Assembly (NCBI RefSeq): GCF_000283155.1
Contig: NW_004454197.1
Span: forward strand, 20,542,086-20,606,085
Length of the DNA stretch: 64,000 nucleotides
Origin: Ceratotherium simum simum
Lineage: Eukaryota; Chordata; Mammalia; Perissodactyla; Rhinocerotidae
Direction: 5' to 3'
Within the stretch, counting starts at the first letter, position 1; every line of letters starts with the position of its first letter. The position numbers and the translations under genes were made by a program. The notes below the pieces were generated by a model that was given only the letters and a program-made list of their open reading frames with translations, ran no database searches and was not told the DNA's origin. Shown here one piece after another: positions 34,205 to 44,900 of the stretch.

Positions 34205-37200
34205 ATCTTTATAAAAGAGTATTATGTTGTATATTATATTTTGGCCCCCTTTTCACTGTATATTATATTGCTTCAGTTCATTCATATCTTTGTGTGTGAC
34301 AATGGTTGATGTTTTGTCTGCTGAATGGTATTCCAGAGTGGGAGTATCTGGGAGATTGATTTAGCTTTCACTGTGTAAACATTTTGTTTGCATGCCTTAA
34401 ATGAGGGCTAGTTAGCATAAAAGATTGGTCATTTTTCTAGGTACCAATCAGCAGGGAGTTTTAAGGAACCTTATATGTGCAGCATGGTACCAACCTTTGA
34501 AGGATGTGTTGGTGTGGGAGGGTGGGCCCAGCTGGTTCCTAACTCAAATGTCAGATGAGAAGGATGAGTGCTGAGATGGACATGGAAGTGGAGGGGGAGA
34601 ATTCCAAGACACCCCTGAGAAAGAATTGATGACAGTCTTTGTGGGAAATTTGATTTGGATGTTAAAGGATCAGAAATTGAAATAACCTCTCAAGATTTCA
34701 AGCCTTGGTGGAAGTTGGGGTATATGTGTTTGGGGGAAGGGATGATTCTAATAAGAATAGTTTTGAACAATGACAATGCATAAATGGATTTGCATTATAT
34801 TATATGAATGTCTCAGAGTCTGTTCCTCTTCAGGTTACTCCTGGATCAAAGCAGGAGTTTTAACTTTTCTCTCTGATTTTGGAATCTTCTTCCTCCAATC
34901 TAGCTTGCATTTTGCTGTCAGATGGAAACTCCCATTGTGTTGCTCTATGTGGAGCTACTTGCTGCTCTGAGTCCCAGGTTCTGGCTTGCCTGGCTGTCCA
35001 GCCCTCTCCCTCCCTGCCCAGTAACCCCCAGTGGAGTAGGAGCCACACTCCTCTGCACCAGCTCTGACTAATGCGGTGGCTTCTTGGCTGGTGAAGTACC
35101 ACCCCGCCCACCACCATCTGAGCCTCCCTTTCTCCCTGTTGACTTTTAAAATCCTGTGATTCCTTTGGGGTTCAGCTCACGTTCTACCTTTTCCCTGAAG
35201 TCTTTCCACATTTCTTTCTTCCTTTCAGAATAGCTGTTGTAGGTGGGATGCTTATTTGGACTTTTTACTGAATGAAGGTCACATATTGCTGAAATTAACT
35301 AAAATTTTAAAACTCTACTGTCTGAATCAGTTGTATCTTTCTCTCATAAATAAGTTGTTCATGTTCTAGGGTGATATATGTGGGAAAAGTTTATGCTTCA
35401 ATTAAATTAATGAAGGCAAAAGAAATAAATCTTCTTGAAAATATTCCATGTGATTATTATGCCATTTAAGTTAGGGAAACTTCTCACCAAAGTTTATAAA
35501 TGTTTGCACTTAAACAGCATTTAAGAGGTGGATGACACTCCACTTCTGCATCCAGAGTTTTAGGTCATCAAGACTGCCCTTTCTTCTGCCTGTGGCACAG
35601 CTCCTGGGCATGGCAGTGCAGGGGCCGGCGAAGGGCACCATCAGGCCGGGTGCCTTCCGCTAGTTCTGCTGCCTCGTGGTGTTACCTGGGATCAGGTACC
35701 CTCAGAGCTCCTTTGTGAAACTGGCCAGTGTGGCTTACACACACTGCTCACGGGAAACGTGGTCCTCTGTCTGGTATTTTACATCCAGAGATTCATCAGC
35801 GGTAAATCTGACTGGAAGTGAGATTTGTCTCTAATGCCAAGTTTCTTCAGAGGCTTGTCAGTGAAGATTCAGAGCTGAGGGTTGCTGCTTGGAAGTGAGA
35901 TCAGCTGTGGGCCTTTGGCACGTTGAATTGGACTTGGGTAATCAGTCGGGGTTGTGGGGGCATTAGGGCAATTCATGTGTAAGGGAGAATGGGACAGTCT
36001 GTGCGTAAAGGATGCGTTAATTTGAGTTCATGATGGCAAATTAGGGCTATGAAGTCCTTGTGGGTTCAGCTCTGCAAGTAATTACCCCTTTGTCAAGATC
36101 TGCCAATTCTTTCTGAAGGGGGCAGATTGAGGGGGCAGATTGAAGCTACTGCTGTAACTCTTGGTTGAAGTGCTGTTTCTTTCATCTAACTGGTAACATT
36201 TATTACAAAAAGGAAATCTTTTGGCTAGTTCAGCATTGCCGGGGCCTTGTTCAAAGCATGCCAATGAAGCAGTATCTTCACTGCAACGTGTTAGTGACAC
36301 AAAACAGTTAGAGAAGTTGGAAAGTTGCGAGTATTCAGCTGTTGCGGAATGAATGCTTCAGAGATTTGTGGTGTATCCTTATTGTGGGATACTGTTCAAG
36401 TACTGAAAAATAAGGTCTATCCGTACGTAGAGATGTGAAAAGAGGACCATAGTATATTGTGGAAAAAAAAAGCAAGATACGAATTATGTGTATACGATGA
36501 CCTATTTTTGTTTAGAAAAAAATCATGTATATGTGCATAGAAGGTGCTTAGTAAAACAGTGTTAGGTAACATTCATTAAACTCTTACTGTGTGCCAGCAC
36601 TATGCTTAATACTCACATACCTGAATGATCTCATTTAGTTCCCACGACAATGCTGTGAGGTGGGTGATTATCTAACCTGCTTTAGCCATGAGGAAGCAGC
36701 GGCCAGAGAGGTGAGGAAGCCTGCCCCTGGGGGTAGAGTAGGTTGGAGGCACTCGGGGCTCCAGCCCTGAAGCCTGCTCCCAGCCCCCGTGCCTTGGGTG
36801 CTTCCTGGTAACACTGATCTGCTGGGAGAAGACAAGGTGGCCTCGTGTTTGGAGGGATGTCATTTCAGACTCATATGTGAGATGGGTACTTCCAGATCCT
36901 TCCATCACTCTGAACTTGTGTCCAGGCTGCAGAAGCCTCCTGCACGTTTCTGAAGGTGCCAGTTCTCTGAACAGGGCCTCCCCCTTGGTGCCTCTCCACC
37001 CCACCATGCTATTGTTTATCGTGGAGTTCAGAGGGCAGTTAGGCTGCTTTGTTTCCTGACTTCTTGCTGCTCTAGGAACCTTGATGAGTACTTGATACTT
37101 GAACTTGATCTTCTCTTAATGCAAATTTAGAACATAGTGGCTATGGTTCTAACTGCTAGGGTTCCCTAGGGCTGCAGTTCACGTTAAACATTAGCTCATA

Positions 37201-38610
37201 TTGCCTCCAGGTTAGAAGCCAGTGTACCCAGAAGAAATTTACAAAGGGACAGCGATGTTGAAATATTTTAAGTGCAAACAGGAGGATTCCTGTGTGCTGA
37301 CAAGGACAAGGCTACGTCATGTAAAGTCCCTATTTGATTCCTCATTTTTCCATCCCTTCCCAGTGGCCTTTTCTTCTCTGAACTTTCAGCAGTGTTGTGC
37401 CTGAGCATTCCAGCTCTCTCTTTGTTAAATGCCTCTGAGTAAACAAGTGTATGTTAAATGTCACTTCAATATAGTTTTAATTCCCTGGAGAGATAGTGCT
37501 GCCACTGCTGACCAGATGACAAAACATGAGATTTGGAGCACCAGAAAATACTCATTTACAGGCTCAGACTATCAGTACAGCAGGGATTTGGTCAGCAGAG
37601 GTGTTAGCTGGGGCTATTGCATCCTGCGTTTTGCTTCCCACAGTTCAGTCTTTGATGCACGAAGTTTTGGTGGATTACTTTTTATCGCATTCTAGTGGGA
37701 ACCAGTTTCTCCATCCGTTCTCATTCTCTGTGATCTCAATTCCCTGTTGTTCCTGGGGCCTGAGGATGCAGCTAAATTTGAGAGGGGGTGAGACTAAAGT
37801 GAGAGATGCTGTCATTTAGAGCATGAATTGGTTAATGATATAATCCTGTCTACTTCTCTTCTTGGTCAAAGCAAAAATAATGGAGGATTACGTGAGCAGG
37901 ATCTTTATCAAGTGTGTAGGACTGAATATGTAGATATTTACCTGATCATCTGGAAGCTTGGTAAACTGGACTCATAATTTCCCTGGAATAAATCTGTCTC
38001 TTAAGAGTCCATTTCCAAAAAACATTCTTTGTAACGTGTCCAGATACTTTTTTAACGTCTTGCTTGTTAATGTGACTACCAGCATCTTGGAGAAGTTGAC
38101 AGTTTAGGTGATTTCTATTCGCAGAAAAATGTGGACTCAAAATCTTTTCCTCTAAAATGAATCTGTTGTGTAATATCCAAGCTGACTCAGAATACAGGTG
38201 CTGCTCTTGCTCTGAGAAGGTAGAAGAAGGGGATGAGCCCTGTCCAGACGAGGTGAGGGGGAGGCGTGGGAGCAGCAACAGCCAACGCTGCCTGTGCTGC
38301 AATCTTAGCCCAAACCGTCTCTCTGGGAAAGAGTTCTTGCCGCCTGTTATTATTCCTGAGTAGCCACAGTCCCCTCCCCACCAGCGTGGGCTGGTAACCT
38401 TGGAGCAATGTGGAGAGTAGCTGCAGAGCTGAAGCAGAGTCCCAGAGGAGCTTCAGTTCTGCAGAGTCTGTGTCGCCTTCTTCACCACACATTGACCAGG
38501 TGCTTAGGGCTTGGGAAATCAGAGCTAAGGACTGAAATTCCTCAAGGTAAGAAGACTCCCCTCCCAGGAAATGGACTCCTCCAACCTGCTCACATGATTA
38601 TTCAGGCACT
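34205..38610. other. intergenic region upstream of MAT1A
   Basis: It is mostly single-copy sequence. A LINE-1-like antisense scrap lies at about 34205-34360. A direct repeat 'ggggcagattga' occurs twice at about 36120-36143. No upstream exon of another gene could be recognised. Frames such as 37526-37819 and 37946-38302 lack any protein similarity that I know. Confidence 0.5.
36545..36720 (+). repeat. MIR SINE
   Basis: 'taacattcattaaactcttac', 'tgtgtgccagcactatgc' and 'cacgacaatgctgtgaggt' define a MIR in sense orientation, about 2 kb upstream of the MAT1A promoter. Confidence 0.8.
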
Positions 38611-38617
38611 TTCACTT

Positions 38618-38660
38618 TTCCATATATAGGAGTCACTGAGGAGCAAGCTCTGACCAGTTG
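38618..38660 (+). promoter_or_regulatory. MAT1A: putative MAT1A core promoter, TATA-like box
   Basis: TATATA at 38623-38628 lies 235 bases before the start codon. Mammalian MAT1A is described as having a TATA-type, liver-specific promoter. If spacing is standard, transcription would begin near 38652-38660, leaving a 5' UTR of about 200 bases. An E-box-like CACATG lies at 38591. No transcript data are available, so the start site is inferred. Confidence 0.5.
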
Positions 38661-38862
38661 GAGGGAGTGACACATCCATGTTCACTCCCTCCCTTCTCAC
38701 CCATCCTCACCTTACTTTCGAGTGCTCACAGGCAGTTAGGCAGAAGTGATCCCAGTGGCTCTGCCAAAGGCAAGCCTGTTGGGTTGAAAGAAAGAAAAGT
38801 CAGGCAAAGTGACAGCATTAAAATTGTTACCTTGAAGAAGCAGAGTGGAGAAGTGTGAAAAG

Positions 38863-38956
38863 ATGAATGGACCGGTGGATGGCTTGTGTGACCATTCTCT
38901 AAATGCAGAAGGAGGCTTCATGTTCACATCAGAGTCTGTAGGAGAGGGACACCCAG
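38863..38956 (+). CDS. MAT1A: MAT1A coding exon 1 (residues 1-31)
   Basis: The ATG at 38863 starts the liver-isoform N-terminus. The exon ends in CCCAG|GTAAGT after one base of codon 32. It carries Gly29, His30 and Pro31 of the GHPDK motif; His30 is the active-site histidine. Residues 14-18 (NAEGG) are the variable part, where human has one residue fewer. A CCGG site spans bases 10-13 of the coding sequence. Confidence 0.97.
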
Positions 38957-41900
38957 GTAAGTAGGTTGTCCTGGACCGATGGCAGCCTGTATTGAGGGAG
39001 TCACTTTTACTAGAGGTCTTTTTTTTTTTTTTGTGAGGAAGACCAGCCCTGAGCTAACACCCGTTGCCAATCCTCCTCTTTTTGCTGAGGAAGACTGGCC
39101 CTGGGCTAACATCCGTGCCCATCTTCCTCTACTTTATATGGTTCGCCGCCAGAGCATGGCTGGACAAGCGGCGCGTCAGTGCGTGCCTGGGATCCGAACC
39201 TGCTAACCCTGGGCTGCCGAAGTGGAGCGTGCACACTTAACCACTGTGCCACTGGGCCACCCCCAACTAGAGGTCTTAAAAGCAATTTGTGTTAGTTATT
39301 ATAAGGGATCTCTGGAGGAACAATATGAAGTATTTTTTATTCTATTGATTTGAAGTTTTGTAGAACAGTCACTCAATATGCAAATGATAAACTGTAAGGG
39401 AATGAGGCCAAAGGTCCCTGCCGCTGCCCGGCACCAGCCTCTCAGTGTGGTGGGGCTGCGACAGAGAGTGCGCGGTTGGCTAGCTAAACATCTTATACGT
39501 ACAAAATGCACTGTCAGATATAAACTTTATGTATATATGTTTTTGAGTAAAGCTTTACTCTATTGTCAATGAGCAACTCAAGTCAACAGAGAATGTGCCC
39601 TGCAGACTGTGGGTCCCTAAGTCCTACGTGTAAAGCACATGCAGGTTAGAAATGGGTGCAGCGCATCCTAGTAGGCGCTGAGATAGGTCTCTGCTCCTGG
39701 AAATCTCAGATACATGATCTCAGAGGAGTGCAGGTGACTTCCTGAAGAGCAAGGAAAGTCAAGCATTGTTTTGGTCCCTGAAAGGTAGGTGGACTTGAGA
39801 AATGGGGAAATGAGAGAGGCCTCTGTGGTGACAACGAAGACCGTGATCAGAGCCTCGAGGACAGAGTTCTAGGACAGAGGTTCTCAAACTTCAGGGAGTG
39901 TCAGCATCACCCAGCAGGCTTGTTAAAATGCAGAATGCTGGGCCCCACCCCCAGAGTTTCTGATGTAGTAGGTCTTGGGTGAGGCTCAAGAATTTACATT
40001 TTTAATAAATTCCCGGGAGATGCTGATGCTGCTGGTGTGCGAACCACACTTTGAAAGCCACTGTTGCAAGGAGAACCCTAGGGGCTAGACATACTGATTT
40101 ATGTATTTAACTACTTCTTCAAAATTCATTTGGGTATTTGAAGTTTTTGGTAACTTATCACCAAGTCTACTTTGTTTTCCATCTTCCTCATCCTTGTTCT
40201 TTCTCAAAGAGATTTAACTTGCAAACCTTGTAACTCAGCTTTAGACATATCAGTGCCACTCCTTCCATATGCTTTAGCCAGTGATTCTCAGCTGGGGGCG
40301 ATTTTGCCCCTTTTCCCCAAGGGCATTTTGTAATGTCTGGAAACATTTTTTGTTGTCACAACTATGTGGGGAGGGGATGTGATACTGGCATTTAGTGGAT
40401 AGAGGCCAGGCATGCACCTAAACATCCTGAATGCACAAGACCATCCCCTTGCAACGAAGAATTTTCTGGCCCCAAATGTCCATAGTGCCGCTGTTGAGAT
40501 GCCTTGGATTAAACTGAGTTTTATGTGTGACTTAGCTCATTTCAATGTAAATAGCCTCTTTCATTGTGCATAACTTTATAGATAAAGTTTCTAGGTTTAC
40601 AGTACTTGTAATCAGATCCATTGCTATGTCTGACACATTCTGGACAGCTCCCTGGCTTATGAAGATCATATATGGGTTAGGAGAAGGCCATATATGTAGG
40701 ATTTGCTCCACCTGCAGGAAGTGGTGCTTTGGCACGTGGTGGCCAGCGGTCCCATCATTCACACAGCAATGTATTCAATGGACAGAGAGTGAAAATTCCA
40801 GCCAATCAGGTGGTGGTTGTGTCTATTGATGGCAGACCCTCAGTCTGTCTGATCCCCTTTGACTTTCTTCTAAGGCTTGGTGACTTTCTGCTTGTTGTTC
40901 CAGTGCTGAATTCCTCTCCACCAGAAAGATAAAGTTAATGCTGCTTTTTCAACTTCCAAGAAAACCAGCTTTTGGCTATCTTAAGGCTACTAAGTGATAT
41001 TGATAGAAATTTTGAAAGCCTACAGAAACAGTTCAGAAAGGGCCTCCTTAGGCATTATCTCAGTCTGTGGAGCTATCCTAATACCCTTGCTCCACTCCAG
41101 CTTTATTCCTAATATCCCTCATCCCGTTTCCCTGTGTGCACTGGGAACATGTGCCCCACGTCCTTGAAACAAGCAGAGTCCTCCACAGTCAGCGTGTCCT
41201 GGGAGTCCTGATGGCTCGGCCCAGAGTGGATATTTGAGCTGCAAAGGCTGTCGTGGGTGGGTGTGCAGAGGCTCTGGACTCAGAGAAGCGTAGGTTTACA
41301 GCCGGGATCTGCCACTGGGGGGAGGACAGATAGGAAAACACAAACATATGTTTAGTAGCCATTTCTGAAGGAAAGATTAGAGAATTCACCTTTAATGGCA
41401 GATTAACATTTTTCATTATAGAACCTAATATATGCTTTGAGAGCAGAACTGCTTGATTCTGGGTCTGGATTCTTAATTTAAAAACTTAAAAAATATAAGG
41501 GACACAAAGACACTTTCGGAGGTGATGGATGTGTGTATTACCTTGATTGTGGTAATAGTAACAGGAATGTATACATATGTCCAAACTCACCAAATTGTAT
41601 ATATTAATTATACGCAGATTTTTCGCAGATCAATTATATCTCGATAAAGCTGGAAAAAGCTCATTAATCTATTAAGAGTAGACTCTGTGAGTATTTTGAA
41701 CACCAAACAAGATGTAGTATGTGTCAGTAGATCACTTTTGTTTCTGAATTTGTGGACATTGACAGTTTACAGTTCACATACAAAAGCAAGAGTGAATTTG
41801 TCCACGGTGCCATTTGGTGCTCTGCATGCTCAACCATGTACAACATTCAAGGCAAATAGCCGAAGAGTACGATCCAGTGCCAGCTCATGTTGAGCTCTTG

Positions 41901-44900
41901 CCGTCCCACCATGACTGAGGAGGGAAAATGACTCATAGAACGTCCGGCCTTCAGGTGGCTGAGTGGCCATGGGGAGGATCTGAGAGCTGCTTATGGAAAT
42001 GTTCTGCAAAACAGCAATGACATGCAGAGGTTCTGTCATAGAGTTCTTACAGGTGGAGTCACGGCGTTGGGCATGGTGCTCCACACACGGTGCCTTGCAT
42101 CCTGTGGAACCTGTGGTGCAGTGCATTGTTTGTCCCGTCTGATTTCACATCTTGGCACCTAATCTTACTGACGTTATTAGCTGTTTTAACATTTATTTCT
42201 AGGACTTTTCTAGACATTAGGATTAAAGGAAATTTGTTGAGGAGTGAGAGACTTTTTAGTTAGTAGAGTATGTGTGTTTTGTGTGTGTGTGTGCGAATTG
42301 CTGTAGACACTTAGAACTGGTTTTGGAATATATTTCTTTTTTTTAGGGAACTCTATGAGTTTATATAATATACATCATCTAAAATTAGACAGAAGTGGGA
42401 AGAAATAAAATGGCAAAATTTTCTAATTTCTTATATTTTAAAAAAAGTGTCCCCTTAGGTAGATTTCATATGTAAACTGACAAAATATCTAATTATTTTA
42501 ACATTTCAGTATGTTATAGCTAATATTTCTGTGATTCTTAATACCTGTTCATTCATGTCCAGATAAGATCTGTGACCAGATCAGTGACGCAGTGCTGGAT
42601 GCCCACCTCAAGCAAGACCCCAATGCCAAGGTGGCCTGCGGTAAGACATGCCCCCTTCTTTCCTGCTGGAGACCTGAGTGGACTGAGCTTAAAGCCTTTG
42701 CCTGTGTTGAAGCCTGGAGGGCCCAGAGGTGGTTAGGTCTAGCCCTCTCACTTTACTGAGGGGCATCATGGGTGCAGCCGAATCAGGGCCTTGACCAAGG
42801 TCACAGGGCAAGTGTGCCCAGCATGGAGACCAGAGCCGCAGTCTCCTCACAGTCAGTATCCTGTCCTGTCTGCTGCGCAGACCAATCCTTCCCTCTCCAG
42901 GGCCACCCTAGCCCCTGTCTTGAGCACACAGGGACCGTGCCCCTCTGAAGGCATTCACCCTGAGGTGCTTGTAAATAGCTGGAGAGAAGGTTGGCCTGCC
43001 TTGGTCCTTCGCTCAGGATCCCACTCCCTAACTAACTCCATGTGGAGTTAGCAATAAGGGGGTGGGAGAGGCCTCACCTATGTCGACTGCATTCTTTCTG
43101 ATATCTGCAGACCACCATTGTCTCACTTCAATCCACACAGCAGTCTTCTTATCTTCATCTAACAGTTGAGAAAACAGACTTAGGCTAAGTAAGTTGTTCA
43201 AGACCGCACAAGCAGTAAGTGCTGGGTGGGAAGCTCAGGTGTGACCAATTCTTTCCAAAGCTAGTTCTTCAGGCAGCATTTGCAGATGGTTAGCAACCGT
43301 GCTGGGATTTACTCTTTTTATTAGCCTTATTATTTTCTTTCTAAAGTCCGTTCCTTGTAAGCTTCCGTGTGGGTCTCTTTATCAGCACTGTGAGAGGTCT
43401 AGGTGTCTGCTGGCACATGGCCACCGACTTTCCTCCTTCCCTTGCAGAGACGGTGTGTAAGACGGGCATGGTGCTGCTGTGCGGGGAGATCAGCTCCGTG
43501 GCCATGGTGGACTACCAGCAGGTGGTGAGGGACACCATCAAGCACATTGGCTATGACGACTCTGCCAAGGGTGAGGGCAGGGCCCTGCATCTGAAGTACC
43601 TGTTGGTCTCTGCTGAGGGAGCCCCACACGCTGAGTCAGATCTGAGGCTCTCGGTCTTCTGGAAGTGCAAATAGCACCAGGAGGAAAAACATTCTTAGAC
43701 TGGCCTGTGAGGGTCCACAGGTCAAAATCTCTGGCAACAGTATGGCAGCCTACGTGATGGTGCCCAGTTGAACCAGCCCGTGACCATTGGTTGTTGACTT
43801 TGGTCTTGTTTAAGGTCCTGCCTTCTTGGATCTTTGGAAGAGAAAGAAGCACTGAGTAAAAGGGGCTGCCCTCTGCTTGGCGCGTGTTATCTGCCAGATG
43901 CTGGTGCTGGTCTCTAACTGATTGAGGAGGTCTGCTGTATTTCTGATGCAGATGAGGGAATCGAGGCTTAGAGATGTCAATAGTGTGTATAAGGTGACAC
44001 AGTCATTAAGTGGCTGCCCTGTTTGGGACTCCTGTGCTTTCTGCTGAACTATGCTGCTCCCCATTCAGACAAAGAAAAAGAGGACTTGGTCCAGAGCTGG
44101 TCCTGATAGCAGGTGAAGGAGATAGGCTGGCCCAGGTGGGCTCCAGGGCCAGGAATGTGGGAGCCTAACACCCTGGGAAAGGGCACGGGCCCTGGCAGGG
44201 CTTGAGGAGGAGCTCCGTGATCAGGCAGGGACGAGAGCTGCAAAGAACTGAGGGCCCTGAAGCAGATCCCACCATCTGAGACCAGGCAGGCCAGCAAGCG
44301 GCTCAGCCTGGAGGGGCATCGAAGGACGTGAGGCCAGATGCTGAGGGCTTGTGTACGCTGACATTCCACTTCCTGGTTTTTCCGGGAGACTTGTGGCATC
44401 TTTGTGGATCAGGGCAGGCGGGGATGATGCCCCACACCTTTGTAAGTGAGAGAGTGTCTTGCTGCGTGAGGCACAGACACACAGGAGCTCCGGGCAGCCG
44501 CCTTCTGACTCACCCAGAGGACTCAGTTGAGCACATGGAAGTTTTGGAGGTATATCAAGAATCACTGGGAAGAGAACAGTGAGTACGTGGTAATTCTCCC
44601 AGTCGGCACATGGGGTATTTCTAGAGGAAACCCTCATCCCAGAGCAGCAGCTTCCTGACCCGTTACCATGCAGGGCCTTTACCTGTTCTGCCTGGAGAGT
44701 CGGCTTGGTGACGTACGTTTAGACTTTATTCAGGAGCAAGCCTTGTTCTGTGTTAGGCGGCAGGGAAATTTCCTAGGAGGTAATGCCCCCTAGAGAGGGA
44801 GCCATGAGAGCCCAGCCCTGCTGTTGGCGCATGGTGCCAGACTGTCGGCGTGTCTGCCCCAGCTGGCGCCCCACGCAGTGCAAAGGCCGCAGCAGCCGGG

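Larger units (their letters stand above)
38957..42562 (+). other. MAT1A: MAT1A intron 1
   Basis: 3606 bases, GTAAGT...AG. It contains an ERE, MER5A, MER20, a LINE-1 3' end and a TG microsatellite. The stretch 40515-40930 between MER20 and single-copy sequence is unexplained. Confidence 0.95.

Noticed and set aside
1..38600. exons of the DYDC genes, expected upstream of MAT1A from human synteny
   Set aside because: I looked for recognisable coding exons on both strands and found none. In human they lie over 40 kb upstream, so they probably fall outside the window.
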